A stretch of DNA of 64,000 bases from Pseudomonas sp. MF4836 (GTDB lineage: Bacteria; Pseudomonadota; Gammaproteobacteria; Pseudomonadales; Pseudomonadaceae), in NCBI RefSeq assembly GCF_002018875.1, contig NZ_MVOL01000005.1, positions 372,001 to 436,000 on the forward strand, given 5' to 3'. Below the pieces are notes generated by a model, which saw only the letters and a program-made list of their open reading frames with translations, had not been told where the DNA came from and did not search any database. Below are positions 7,201 to 15,987 of the stretch, in pieces (the stretch's first letter is position 1; every line of letters starts with the position of its first letter). Made by a program: the position numbers and the translations under genes.

Positions 7201-8577
7201 CTAAGGCCTGGCGCCACTGAGATGATGCGGCCCCTCATCCTCGGGCTTGACCTCATTCTCAGCCTCGGTTGCCGGCGACTCATCAGCCGCTGGCTCGTCG
7301 GCCACCGGCTCGACGGGGTTCTGCATCTGATCCTGCACCACTTGCTCATCCACCCGTGGGTCAAGAGCCGCCACCAGTGGTGAGCTGGACATGCTGTCCG
7401 GCATCGCCACGTGCTGCAGCGGGGCATCATCGACCTGATGCAGATTGGTCACCGCCTTCGGCCGGATCCGCCACACCAGGACCAACGCGAAGAAACTGAA
7501 GAACGCGTAGAGCATCTGGCTGCCGAACAGCTTCATCAGCACGCCCGCCACCAACGGCCCGATGCTCGCGCCCACACCGTAGGTCACCAGCAGCATGGCG
7601 GTCAGCGACACACGGCGATCGCCTTCGACATGGTCATTGGAAAAAGCCACCGCCAACGGATACAGGCAGAACTGCACCAGCGAACACAGGAAGCCCAAGG
7701 CAAACAACACCTCCAGCGGCACACTCGGAAAAATCGCCAGGGGCAGCGCCGCCACCGCCAGAAACATCGCAAAGCAGCGAATCAGCATCGCCCGGTCATA
7801 ACGATCCGAGAGCCAGCCCAACGGCCACTGCACCAGCAGGCCGGCAAAAATGCAGCAGCCCATGAACAGGCCGACCTGCTCGGTGCTCAACCCCTGCTGG
7901 GAGGCGTACAGCGGCGCCAGGCCGTAGAACGAGCCGACAATCAGCCCTGCCCCCAGCACCGTACTCAGAGATTGCGGCACGCGTTTGATAAAGAAGCGTG
8001 GCTCCATCGGCGCCGGGTGCAGTGGCGCCGGGTGAATGCGACGGGTCATGGCCACCGGTACCAGGCACAGAGCGAAGCACAGGGCTACCAGCATCAGCAG
8101 TTCCAGGCCAAGGGCCGGGTGCATGACCAGAATCAGTTGCCCCAGGACCAGCCCCAGGTACGAAGCGATCATATAGCCGCTGAACACCAGCCCACGCTGC
8201 TTGGCCTCGGCCTGCTCGTTCAGCCAGCTCTCGATGACCATGTACTGGCACATCATGCCCAGGCCGACGATCACCCGCAGCACTAGCCAGGCCGGCAGCC
8301 AGTCCACCAGGCCATGGCCGAGAACGGCAGCCCCGACGATACCGGCACAGGTGGCGTAGGCGCGGATGTGCCCGACCCGGGCAATCAGCCGATGGCCGAT
8401 CTTGCCGCCCAGGACCAGGCCGAAGTAGTTGGCCGCCATCAAGGCACCGACCCACAAGCCATCGACATGGTCGGCGGCCAGGCGCAATGCCAGATAAGTG
8501 CTGAGCAAGCCCGAGCCGATAAGCATCATCAGCGAGGCGAAATAAAGCGCTCGAAAGGATTTCCAGATTTGGCGCAT
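7201..8577 (-). CDS. MFS transporter (sugar/drug-type, YcaD-like)
   Basis: 458 residues. Twelve hydrophobic segments occupy about residues 8-385. The MFS signature region appears as GGKIGHRLIARVG between TM2 and TM3 and repeats as LGWLSDRYDRAML between TM8 and TM9. It resembles the YcaD group of small-molecule exporters. The substrate cannot be told. The last 70 residues form an unusual acidic, Pro/Ala-rich cytoplasmic tail (PVEPVADEPAADESPATEAE) beyond the usual family length. It is 70 bp downstream of the ligase gene on the same strand. Confidence 0.8.
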   Translation of the reverse strand: MRQIWKSFRALYFASLMMLIGSGLLSTYLALRLAADHVDGLWVGALMAANYFGLVLGGKIGHRLIARVGHIRAYATCAGIVGAAVLGHGLVDWLPAWLVLRVIVGLGMMCQYMVIESWLNEQAEAKQRGLVFSGYMIASYLGLVLGQLILVMHPALGLELLMLVALCFALCLVPVAMTRRIHPAPLHPAPMEPRFFIKRVPQSLSTVLGAGLIVGSFYGLAPLYASQQGLSTEQVGLFMGCCIFAGLLVQWPLGWLSDRYDRAMLIRCFAMFLAVAALPLAIFPSVPLEVLFALGFLCSLVQFCLYPLAVAFSNDHVEGDRRVSLTAMLLVTYGVGASIGPLVAGVLMKLFGSQMLYAFFSFFALVLVWRIRPKAVTNLHQVDDAPLQHVAMPDSMSSSPLVAALDPRVDEQVVQDQMQNPVEPVADEPAADESPATEAENEVKPEDEGPHHLSGARP

Positions 8578-8647
8578 CGGCGTTCCGAGCGGCTCCTTGA
8601 ATTGAGTGTCGGGCCGTCTTCACGACAGCCCGACGGCGACGGTTCAG

Positions 8648-9991
8648 TTAGGCCTGGGCCGCTAAAACACGCCGTTCCCAGGGAGTAATTTCATCAAAGA
8701 AGCTGGTCAACTCCATGGTCTTCGAAGCGATGTAGCCTTCGATGAACTCTTTGCCGAACAGTTCCTTGGCCAATGGACTACGTTTCAGACGTTCAAGGGC
8801 CGCATGCAAGGTACAAGGCAGTGACAAACTGTCCGGCACTTCGAATTCACCCTGGATCGCGGCTTGCGGTTCCAGCTCATTTTCGATGCCGTGCAGGCCG
8901 GCTGCCAGGCTGGCGGCGATGGCCAGATAAGGGTTGGCATCCGCCCCCGGCAGGCGGTTTTCCACCCGGCGCGCCACCGGCGAACTGGCCGGAATACGCA
9001 AGCCTGCGGCGCGGTTGTCATGGGACCAGCACGCATTGTTTGGCGATGCGTAAGGATGGCACAGGCGCTGATAAGAATTGACGTTGGGCGCGAACAACGC
9101 GGTGAAATCCGCCATGCCGGCCTGCTGTCCGCCGATAAAGTGACGGAAGGTCGCCGTCGGCTGCCCCGCGTCGTCGCTGAACACGTTTCGCCCACTGCCG
9201 ATCTCGACGATGCTCTGGTGAATATGCATCGAACTGCCCGGGGTATGGGCCAATGGCTTGGCCATGCACACCACGGTCAGGCCATGCTTGAGCGCCACTT
9301 CCTTGAGCAGGTGTTTGAACAGGAACGTCTGATCGGCCAGCAGCAGGGGATCGCCGTGCAGCAGGTTGATCTCGAACTGGCTGACGCCCATTTCATGCAT
9401 AAAGGTATCGCGGGGCAGGCCCAGCGCCGCCATGCACGCATACACCTCGCTGAAAAACGGACGCAGGCCATTGTTGGAACTGACACTGAACGCCGAATGC
9501 CCGTCCTCGCGACGCCCGTCCAGGCCTACGGGCGGCTGGAATGGCTGAGTCGGATCGGTGTTGGGCGCGAACACAAAAAACTCAAGTTCGGTGGCCACCA
9601 CCGGCGCCAGGCCATGGGCCGCATATCGGGCGATCACCGCCTTGAGCTGGCCGCGAGTGGACAGACGCGAGCTTTCGCCCGTCAATTCATCCGCATCGCA
9701 GATCGCCAGGGCACGTGGCTGCTGGCTCCAGGGCAGGCGATGGATCTGTTGCGGATCGGCCACGAGCGCCAGGTCGCCGTCGTCGCTGCCGTAAAAGCGC
9801 GCGGGCGGGTATCCGCCCATGATGCATTGCAGCAGCACGCCCCGTGCCATCTGCAACCGCCGCCCTTCGAGAAAACCTTCTGCGGTCATTACCTTGCCGC
9901 GGGGCACTCCATTGAGGTCCGGAGTGACACATTCAATCTCATCAATGCCCGTCAATCGCTGTGCGAGTGAACGATGGCCATCGGTTGTCAT
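8648..9991 (-). CDS. Glutamine synthetase-family ligase (gamma-glutamyl-polyamine type)
   Basis: 447 residues. It has the glutamine synthetase fold: an N-terminal beta-grasp (IDEIECVTPDLNGVPRGKVM) and a catalytic domain with the metal/glutamate motif VVATELEFFVF at about residues 152-162, the ATP loop GSSMHIHQSI near residue 260 and the C-terminal ENRLPGADANPYLAIAAS. This short, non-adenylylated subgroup includes gamma-glutamylputrescine synthetases (PuuA/PauA), which glutamylate polyamines. The exact substrate is inferred only from family. No polyamine genes are adjacent. It is followed by the MFS gene, with which it may share a transcript. Confidence 0.75.
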   Translation of the reverse strand: MTTDGHRSLAQRLTGIDEIECVTPDLNGVPRGKVMTAEGFLEGRRLQMARGVLLQCIMGGYPPARFYGSDDGDLALVADPQQIHRLPWSQQPRALAICDADELTGESSRLSTRGQLKAVIARYAAHGLAPVVATELEFFVFAPNTDPTQPFQPPVGLDGRREDGHSAFSVSSNNGLRPFFSEVYACMAALGLPRDTFMHEMGVSQFEINLLHGDPLLLADQTFLFKHLLKEVALKHGLTVVCMAKPLAHTPGSSMHIHQSIVEIGSGRNVFSDDAGQPTATFRHFIGGQQAGMADFTALFAPNVNSYQRLCHPYASPNNACWSHDNRAAGLRIPASSPVARRVENRLPGADANPYLAIAASLAAGLHGIENELEPQAAIQGEFEVPDSLSLPCTLHAALERLKRSPLAKELFGKEFIEGYIASKTMELTSFFDEITPWERRVLAAQA

Positions 9992-10008
9992 GACTCAATC
10001 CTTGTTGT

Positions 10009-10039
10009 TGTACGAGCCGAGAACGGCGACCCGTACAAA
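10009..10039. promoter_or_regulatory. Inverted repeat upstream of the ligase gene
   Basis: Arms TTGTACG (10009-10015) and CGTACAA (10033-10039), perfect, 17 nt apart. They start 18 bp upstream of the ligase ATG. It could be an operator or a leader hairpin; no regulator can be assigned. Confidence 0.3.
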
Positions 10040-10133
10040 ATAGGCTTCGGCTGTTCGGAATATCAAGCAGCCGTGAGCAAAAAACCACAAAGCCCGGCAC
10101 TCCTCACCCACGGCACCCGCTGCCGGCCGTCCA

Positions 10134-10826
10134 TCAAGGCAGATAAAGACTGAACACACCGCCGCCCAAAGGCCCGCCGTTGCTGATCCGGGTACGACCA
10201 CGGATGCCGTTGCGCTGATGCAACTCGGCAATCCTGCCGGCGAAGTACAGGCCCAGGCCGGTGCTGCCGCTGCTGTGGTTGATGCCCTGCACGTAATCGT
10301 CCTGGCGCTCGATCATCTGCGGCGGGTAGCCGTCGCCGTCATCATTGATGGTCAGCACCGTCTGCCCGGCTTCGTCATGCACGCTGATCAGCAGCGCATG
10401 ACGTGCGTAGCGGATGGCATTGTTGATGCTGTTGGCCAGCACCGAGGCGATCAGCTCGCGGTCGAAAAAGCCCAGCGGGCTCAATGGATCAACGTCATAG
10501 CTCGCGGCAATGCCACGGCTCTTGAACACGTCCTGATGGCTGGCCAACTGGGCTTCGATAAAGTCATCCAGCTCGTGGTAGTCGGGCCGCAATGGCAACT
10601 GGTTGGCGCCGAGTTTGTACAGCCCCAGCAGCTGCACCAGCATGCCGTTGAGGTGGGCGAACTCGAAATCGATCACACCCTGCTCCGAGCTGTTGCGCTC
10701 AGGCTCGGGCAGGCGTGCCAGCCACTGGGCCTGGGCCTGCATCAGCAAGGTCAGGGAGTTTTTCATGTCGTGTACGGTGGAGGCGATCACCGTGGAAAAA
10801 TCCAGCCCCTGTTCACTCTCGTTCAT
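10134..10826 (-). CDS. Soluble sensor histidine kinase
   Basis: 230 residues from the ATG at 10826, which overlaps the response regulator stop by 4 bp (ATGA) and so is translationally coupled. No membrane segment or sensor domain is present. The phospho-acceptor region is TVIASTVHDMKNSLTLLM, with His near residue 19, atypical of HisKA. The ATPase domain has an N box NSINNAIRYA, a G1 box DDGDGY and a G2 box STGLGLYFAGR. Lacking an input domain, it probably takes its signal through a partner protein. The regulator gene lies first and the kinase second. Confidence 0.85.
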   Translation of the reverse strand: MNESEQGLDFSTVIASTVHDMKNSLTLLMQAQAQWLARLPEPERNSSEQGVIDFEFAHLNGMLVQLLGLYKLGANQLPLRPDYHELDDFIEAQLASHQDVFKSRGIAASYDVDPLSPLGFFDRELIASVLANSINNAIRYARHALLISVHDEAGQTVLTINDDGDGYPPQMIERQDDYVQGINHSSGSTGLGLYFAGRIAELHQRNGIRGRTRISNGGPLGGGVFSLYLP

Positions 10827-12427
10827 TCGCCAAACGCCTTGCTTCGCAGCTTCTGGTAACGGGGATAGCGCGGGTCGCTGTCGGGCATCAAGCCCACCAT
10901 CTTCAAGCTCGCCCGGCACTCTTCGAGCAATGCCGGATCGGCGCTGGCATCGGCGCCGTGCAACAACGACTGCGCCATGTTCAGCGCGATACTGATGTTC
11001 TTCGGCTGCATCGCCAACGCCCGGCGGAACAGCTCGCGCGCCTCGCCCAGGGTGCCGGCCTTATAGCTGCGCACACCTTGGCGATTGAGATCGGCCGCAG
11101 CGTTGGAAGTATTGAGAATCGTCGGGTCGTCGGTGAGCTTGGCAATGCCCTGCATCACCTTCGGATCATCACCGTAGATCTCCGCGCAGTTTTTCAGCAT
11201 CGATGCGCCGGCGCTCGCCTGGCCGAGCATCTGCAACTGCTTGGCCACCAGCAGCGCGGCCTCCGGACTCATGAACTGCTCCATGCCATCCAGCCGCAGC
11301 ATGGCTTGCTCGGTAAGTTTTTCCGCGGTTTCCGCATCGTTGAGCAACAGGCTGGTGGCCTTCATCAGCCGTGCGCGAATCTGCAAGCCCGGGTCGGTGG
11401 GGTTTTCCTTGGCCACCGCACTCAGGGTGGTGTTGATTTCCAGTCGGGTCCGGGTATCCAGGCCTTTTTCGCTGCCCTTGCTGATCAGGGCGTGGGCCAG
11501 GCCGAGGTTGCTCTCCGGGTCCTTGAACCGCGACTGCGCACCTTGGGACACTGCCTGGCGATAGGCCTTGGAGGCGGTCTCGAAGTCTTCGTTGCCCATC
11601 GCCAGCTTGCCCAGTAACGCCTGGCGACGCACCGCCAGCGGCGACAGGCGCACCGCCTCTTCCAGCACATGCTGCGCGCGCTTGGCATCGCCTTCGACCA
11701 CCAGCACGTCGGCCAGGCCGTCATAGAGCGCAGGCATCATCGGAAACTGCTTCAGGGCCTTCTCGTAGACATCCTTGGCCTGCCCCACCTGGCCACGCTT
11801 GAACAGCAAGCGGCCCAGGCCGACATAGGCCCAAGGCAGCGGACGGTCCGCCAGAATCGTGTTGTACAGACGCTCCAGCGCTTCGTTCTGATTCATATCG
11901 CGCAACGCATCGGCCCGATAACGCAGGCACAGCGGCGAATAACGCGGGTCCTGCTTGCACAAGGCAATGCAGGCATTGAGCACTTCCACCGGCTTGCCGC
12001 GATCCAGGGCCTCCAGGATCGGCTTCAGCAGATTCTTGCGCTGCTGCAGGCGCTCCAGGCGCTGGGCCAGGCCGGAACGGTTGAACGGCTTGGTCAGGTA
12101 CGCGTCGGGCTCGTGCTCCAGGGCACTGAGAACCATGGCCTGGCTGCTCTCGGCAGTCACCATCAGGAACACGCTTTCGTGGCTGATCAGCTTGTCGGTC
12201 ATCAAGTCTTCGAGCACTTGCTGGCCGTTCTTCTTGCCGTCACCCAGGTGGTAGTCCTGCAGGATGAAATCGTAGCGCTTCTGCGCACACATACGCAGGG
12301 CCTGCTCGCCGGTGTCCGCTGTGTCCACGTCCTTGACGCCCAGCTCACGCAACATCGAACGCACCGAACTGCGGAAATCGGAGAAATCATCGACGATCAA
12401 AAAGCTTTTTTGGTGGTACGCCAGCAT
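10823..12427 (-). CDS. Response regulator with TPR-repeat output
   Basis: 534 residues. An N-terminal receiver domain (about 1-125) has the acidic pair FLIVDD at 9-14, the phospho-acceptor Asp58 in FILQDYHLGDG, Thr91 and Lys113 in AYLTKPF. The remaining 400 residues are helical TPR-like repeats (for example PLPWAYVGLGRLLFKRGQVG and KQFPMMPALYDGLADVLVVE). No DNA-binding or enzymatic domain is seen, so output is probably by protein binding. It is coupled to the kinase gene downstream. Homologues of this layout occur across Pseudomonas but I do not recall a proven function. Confidence 0.85.
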   Translation of the reverse strand: MLAYHQKSFLIVDDFSDFRSSVRSMLRELGVKDVDTADTGEQALRMCAQKRYDFILQDYHLGDGKKNGQQVLEDLMTDKLISHESVFLMVTAESSQAMVLSALEHEPDAYLTKPFNRSGLAQRLERLQQRKNLLKPILEALDRGKPVEVLNACIALCKQDPRYSPLCLRYRADALRDMNQNEALERLYNTILADRPLPWAYVGLGRLLFKRGQVGQAKDVYEKALKQFPMMPALYDGLADVLVVEGDAKRAQHVLEEAVRLSPLAVRRQALLGKLAMGNEDFETASKAYRQAVSQGAQSRFKDPESNLGLAHALISKGSEKGLDTRTRLEINTTLSAVAKENPTDPGLQIRARLMKATSLLLNDAETAEKLTEQAMLRLDGMEQFMSPEAALLVAKQLQMLGQASAGASMLKNCAEIYGDDPKVMQGIAKLTDDPTILNTSNAAADLNRQGVRSYKAGTLGEARELFRRALAMQPKNISIALNMAQSLLHGADASADPALLEECRASLKMVGLMPDSDPRYPRYQKLRSKAFGE

Positions 12428-12799
12428 CGAAGATTCCAGGCAATTAAGAAGATGAACCTATTGGCCACTGCAAGGACAAGCCCGGCCCATTTCGGCGCGC
12501 AGATAATAACGGGTAGCGATAAGCCATCAACCGCTTTTACGGTTTATCTGTGATTGCCCGCACATGCACAGAGCAGTTGCAGGCGCCGGCGCAGCCCGAG
12601 AAAACCACTGTCCAACCAGTTATCGGCCAGGAGCGCCGTTCCCTTATAGGGAGGCGGCAGGCAATACGCATTTTTTAGAGCCAAATCTGCAAGGTACAAA
12701 CGTGCCCCCATCGGCCGAAGCCGGCGGTTGCACAAAGATGCTCGCCATCGGGCCAGGCTGCTGGTAAATAGTCGTCCCATTGCTCGGGAAGGACCCATG
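12428..12799. other. Intergenic region between the TPR regulator and the 12800 gene
   Basis: 372 bp between divergent genes. It must hold both promoters. A small hairpin (TCCCT/AGGGA with a TAT loop, about 12638-12650) is visible. I see no gene or clear regulator site. Confidence 0.5.
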
Positions 12800-13162
12800 A
12801 TGCGCGCCCTGATTTTTATCCTGTTGGCGCTGGCAGGCAGCAACGCCCTTGCCGGCTACGACCTGCACATTACCCGCAAGGCTTTCTGGGCCGATGAGAC
12901 GGGCCCCGCCATCAGCGCTGCGGAGTGGACGGCCTACGTGGCTGCGGACGCTCAAGTGCAGCGAGATCCAGACAACAGCGAAAATGACTTTATCGTCCTG
13001 ATCGGCGCAGAGCGCTTCCCCCTCTGGTTTGACCTGGAACGCGGGGAAGCCTACACAAAGAGCCCCTCAGACCAGGCCATCACCAAGCTGATCGACATCG
13101 CCCAGCGCCTCGACGCCCAAGTCCAGGGCGATGACGGCGAACCCTATCCACCCCACGATTAA
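12800..13162 (+). CDS. Hypothetical exported protein
   Basis: 120 residues from the second of two adjacent ATGs (12797 and 12800); the GGAAGGA site lies six bases before the latter. MRALIFILLALAGSNALA is a clear signal peptide with cleavage before GYDLHITRKA. The mature part is acidic, with EWTAYVAADAQVQRDPDNSE and FPLWFDLERGEAYTKSPSDQ, a layout seen in small uncharacterised pseudomonad periplasmic proteins. No family can be named. A putative membrane-protein gene follows after 9 bp, so the two are probably co-transcribed and may act together at the envelope. Confidence 0.65.
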   Translation: MRALIFILLALAGSNALAGYDLHITRKAFWADETGPAISAAEWTAYVAADAQVQRDPDNSENDFIVLIGAERFPLWFDLERGEAYTKSPSDQAITKLIDIAQRLDAQVQGDDGEPYPPHD

Positions 13163-13171
13163 GACGCCCCG

Positions 13172-13564
13172 ATGTCAGCCGAGCAATCCATACCCCTTTC
13201 CGAATACCTGGTATTCCTGTCCTACCTTTCTGCCCCGGCGCTGCTATTGGGGTGGTTATTGCAGACCTTTTTATTCGCCAACCGCCACGCGCTTGCCTGG
13301 AGGTCGGCCCACCGAGTACTTATCGGCTACGCACTGACCCTGATAATCAGCCTGCCCCTGACCCTGTTGCTGACATTGCTCGGCGGAGCCCTGGAGCCCG
13401 CCTGCTGCAAACGCCTGCTCAGCGCACTGCTGGCTCCAACCGGCTTCGGCCCACTGGTTTTGACTCCAGCCAGCTTGGTGGTGGTTGCGCTAGTAACCCC
13501 GCTCACCACCCGGTGTGCGTTATTAGGGCACAAAGCCGTCAACCGGCCCGCCACCGACTACTGA
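13172..13564 (+). CDS. Hypothetical membrane protein
   Basis: 130 residues with about three hydrophobic segments (YLVFLSYLSAPALLLGWLLQ near residue 12; VLIGYALTLIISLPLTLLLT near 47; FGPLVLTPASLVVVALVTP near 92). The ATG lies 9 bp after the stop of the exported-protein gene. No known motif is seen and no function is proposed. Confidence 0.55.
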   Translation: MSAEQSIPLSEYLVFLSYLSAPALLLGWLLQTFLFANRHALAWRSAHRVLIGYALTLIISLPLTLLLTLLGGALEPACCKRLLSALLAPTGFGPLVLTPASLVVVALVTPLTTRCALLGHKAVNRPATDY

Positions 13565-13627
13565 GCCTATCGATCCCCCGCTGATAGACATGAGCGGGCA
13601 CACTCAAAGACATCGACAAATCTTTAA

Positions 13628-14362
13628 ATGAACTTCGATCACATTCTATTTATTGCAAGCACCGACTGCTTTGGCGAGAAACTGTTCGCCGAACGATCCA
13701 CCGCGGACTTGGTAGAGATAAAGAGAATCACCCGAGAACAAACCCTGACGCTAAAGGGCGACAACTCGGACTACTACTATGACTCGGACTTTTCACAAGA
13801 AAGAATAAACAAGACAAAAAACGCCTTACTTCAACGACTGTCGGCACTCAATAATGGTCACTCCATACTGGGTAAATTCAGCGAACTCGAGTCAATCAGC
13901 AACAAGCAGATTTCAACCAAACGCCTCCATCCGCTCAGGCTTATAAAGGACATCTGTTCACAACTGTACTGGCTGAACACCAACGACTTCCAGGTTGAAA
14001 TCTGCGACGCGCTGCTTGAAGCGGCCATCCAGGCCCAGAGCCTGGGCTTGCCTCTGGACGTGGAAACCTATCCAGGCTGGGATGAAGTCGATGCTGCGTG
14101 GGAACAAGCCTCGTCCGATTGGGATTGCTACATAAAGAGCATCATGCGTGACGTGCCTGACGGGCTGTGTGCAGTATTTAATGACCTGTATAACTCCCCC
14201 TTGTCTTTGCGCCATTTCTATAGCTGGGAAAAAGGGTTACCAAGAGTGCAGTTCTTGACGTTAATGCGGGCCATTGAAGATGAAGCGTTTATGCAAATGA
14301 ACGAGACCAACCCGGATTACGCATTGCTGGTGAGGGCCGCCATGCAGCAGTTTCATGAGTAA
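13628..14362 (+). CDS. Hypothetical protein, AT-richer than its neighbours
   Basis: 244 residues. A soluble, largely helical, acidic protein with a Tyr-rich patch (DNSDYYYDSDFSQERI near residue 46) and a Trp-rich segment (PGWDEVDAAWEQASSDWDCY near residue 148). I do not recognise a family. Its base composition and codon use (AAA, ATA, ACT) are clearly more AT-rich than those of flanking genes, which suggests acquisition. It lies 255 bp from tRNA-Arg(CCT). It could be a small accessory or immunity-type protein but nothing in the sequence proves this. Confidence 0.6.
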   Translation: MNFDHILFIASTDCFGEKLFAERSTADLVEIKRITREQTLTLKGDNSDYYYDSDFSQERINKTKNALLQRLSALNNGHSILGKFSELESISNKQISTKRLHPLRLIKDICSQLYWLNTNDFQVEICDALLEAAIQAQSLGLPLDVETYPGWDEVDAAWEQASSDWDCYIKSIMRDVPDGLCAVFNDLYNSPLSLRHFYSWEKGLPRVQFLTLMRAIEDEAFMQMNETNPDYALLVRAAMQQFHE

Positions 14363-14517
14363 CTCTTTTATATCGTCACAAGTACTTATAAAAGACAGAT
14401 CTTGTTGTTCACAACCAGTGCTGAGGGACTTAACAGCAGATCTCACGCCAAGACTTCCGATTGAAGGTTGACACTTGCGGTCTCATGAGTCAGCGCGAAC
14501 TGCTATAGCCCTTCATG

Positions 14518-14556
14518 AAAAAGCCCCGCCCGATCAATGCCCGGTGGGGCTTTTTT
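14518..14556 (+). terminator. Intrinsic terminator
   Basis: AAAAGCCCC / GGGGCTTTT stem (extended by partly paired GCC/GGT) closed by a 14-nt loop and followed by T6 on the plus strand. It lies 155 bp past the 13628 gene, with no other gene between. Confidence 0.8.
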
Positions 14557-14617
14557 GGCCCACTGTCATCCTGTTGCCCTATGGCTGCACAGGAAAATGA
14601 CTGGAGGTCTTTCAATG

Positions 14618-14694
14618 TGGTGTCCCAGGCGGGGTTCGAACCTGCAACCTTCCCCTTAGGAGGGGGATGCTCTATCCAATTGAGCTACTGAGAC
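14618..14694 (-). tRNA. tRNA-Arg (anticodon CCT)
   Basis: 77 nt with encoded CCA. Acceptor GTCTCAG pairs with CTGGGAC. The anticodon loop CTCCTAA sits between TCCCC and GGGGA arms, giving CCT, which reads AGG. The T arm has TTCGAAC. There is one A-C mismatch in the T stem. Confidence 0.93.
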
Positions 14695-14988
14695 ATATCG
14701 TCGACCGCCGAAAAGTGGGCGGTGCGGGGAACGGCGTGCATGTTAACGGCCAAGCCTGACTTTGTCATGCAATCCGTAGGGCTTTTTGCATGATCTAGGC
14801 CCTGGAGCTCAGGCCGCTCCCAGGCGTCGTGCAATTTGCATTGCCGCAAAAGGCCATCATTGCAAAATGCAATTAACCGACTTCTCGAAAACATTACAAC
14901 TAATTGATTTTAAAGTGTTTTTTAAGATAATGCGGTTGGCACGCGCACTGCTTTATAACCTCTATAAAGAACCGCGGAGACAACGCAC

Positions 14989-15228
14989 ATGAACAGCGCC
15001 CTTTTCCTTTTGAATGCGATCGCCATTGCCGTATTGCTGGCGTTTCACTTTCAACCCGATAACAACGCTGAACCTGTCGCCTACTCCAGCGCTCACTACA
15101 TCCAGCAGCAAACGCCACAACTGGCCGTGATGAACAGCCAGGCGCAGACAGCTATTGCCACTCAGGTTGCAACCGAGCAAAAAGCCGACGCGCCCGTTGG
15201 GCCACGTACCCAGAGCTGGGTATTTTAA
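14989..15228 (+). CDS. Small single-pass membrane or exported protein
   Basis: 79 residues. ATG at 14989 with GGAG about ten bases upstream. The N-terminal segment SALFLLNAIAIAVLLAFHF is a membrane anchor or uncleaved signal. The rest is Gln/Ala-rich (IQQQTPQLAVMNSQAQTAIA) and ends TQSWVF. The family is not recognised. It is followed after 23 bp by another tiny membrane ORF, so the two probably form a unit. The 294 bp before it contain related GCAATTTGCATTGC and TTGCAAAATGCAA motifs, possibly operator half-sites. Confidence 0.55.
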   Translation: MNSALFLLNAIAIAVLLAFHFQPDNNAEPVAYSSAHYIQQQTPQLAVMNSQAQTAIATQVATEQKADAPVGPRTQSWVF

Positions 15229-15251
15229 GCCCGTTACTCCAGGAGCACTTT

Positions 15252-15431
15252 ATGTCCACATTTGCCAAGGGCCTTCTTATCCTGGCCATCCTCAGCGGCG
15301 CGCTAAGCCTTTTACTGCCTGAGAGCAGCTTCAGCAGCCTGCCGCAGATTGCCTGTGGCACCTTCTGCGGTTTATTTGTGCTGGCCCTGGTTATAGGGCG
15401 CAGGATCAAGTTTGATCCTGTGCTGCGCTGA
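15252..15431 (+). CDS. Tiny membrane protein (59 residues)
   Basis: ATG at 15252 with AGGAG seven bases upstream; stop TGA at 15429-15431. The peptide MSTFAKGLLILAILSGALSL has two hydrophobic stretches, the second CGTFCGLFVLALVIG near residues 35-49. It ends in basic RRIKFDPVLR. It overlaps the 3' end of the convergent phnN gene by 26 bp. The good ribosome site, hydrophobic pattern and spacing behind the 14989 gene support a real gene. The function is unknown. Confidence 0.5.
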   Translation: MSTFAKGLLILAILSGALSLLLPESSFSSLPQIACGTFCGLFVLALVIGRRIKFDPVLR

Positions 15432-15987
15432 TCCCCTGCTGCTGCAGCAACCGCAACAAATGCATGACGGTCACGGACAATTCGCCCGAGTTGTCCAGAT
15501 GCACGATGTTCTGATCGTCGCCCCAGCCCTCATCGGCAAACACAGCGTTGCGCTGCATCCGGCGCTCGATCTCCTCTCCGCTCTCACGCCCGCGGCGAAT
15601 CAAGCGGCGGCGCAGCACTTCGTTGGTGACCGTCAATAAAATCGGAATCAGCTCTGGGTACCGCTCACGCGCCTGCTGCAGATGCCCCCTTGAACCATTG
15701 ACCAGTACATGTCGACCAGCGGCCAGCCACGCGTCGATCTGCACAGGAATGCCATAGCCAAGGCCGTTGGCCCGCCAGCACAAGGCAAACTCCCCGCGCT
15801 GCACCGCCTTTTCAAACTCCTGCGCAGAAACCTCAAGGGCTTGCTCTCCCACCGACTCAGCCGAACGGGTAATGACACGCTGCGCGACCTCACAGCCGAT
15901 TTCATGCAACGCCTCGCGGGCTGCAGCGATCAGGCTGTCCTTGCCCGCGCCCGACGGCCCCAACAGGTAAATCAGTTTGCCCGGCAT
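15406..15987 (-). CDS. phnN: Ribose 1,5-bisphosphate phosphokinase PhnN
   Basis: 193 residues. PhnN phosphorylates ribose 1,5-bisphosphate to PRPP. It has a guanylate-kinase-like fold with a P-loop LLGPSGAGKDSL at residues 8-19, the substrate region CWRANGLGYGIP near residue 70 and a lid RRLIRRGRESGEEIERRM near residue 126. In many bacteria it belongs to the carbon-phosphorus lyase (phn) operon; no other phn gene is in this window, so it stands alone here. Its 3' end overlaps a small convergent ORF. Confidence 0.9.
   Translation of the reverse strand: MPGKLIYLLGPSGAGKDSLIAAAREALHEIGCEVAQRVITRSAESVGEQALEVSAQEFEKAVQRGEFALCWRANGLGYGIPVQIDAWLAAGRHVLVNGSRGHLQQARERYPELIPILLTVTNEVLRRRLIRRGRESGEEIERRMQRNAVFADEGWGDDQNIVHLDNSGELSVTVMHLLRLLQQQGISAAQDQT

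Noticed and set aside
14518..14694. Genomic island att site at tRNA-Arg(CCT)
   Set aside because: No repeat of the tRNA 3' end and no integrase gene were seen in the window.
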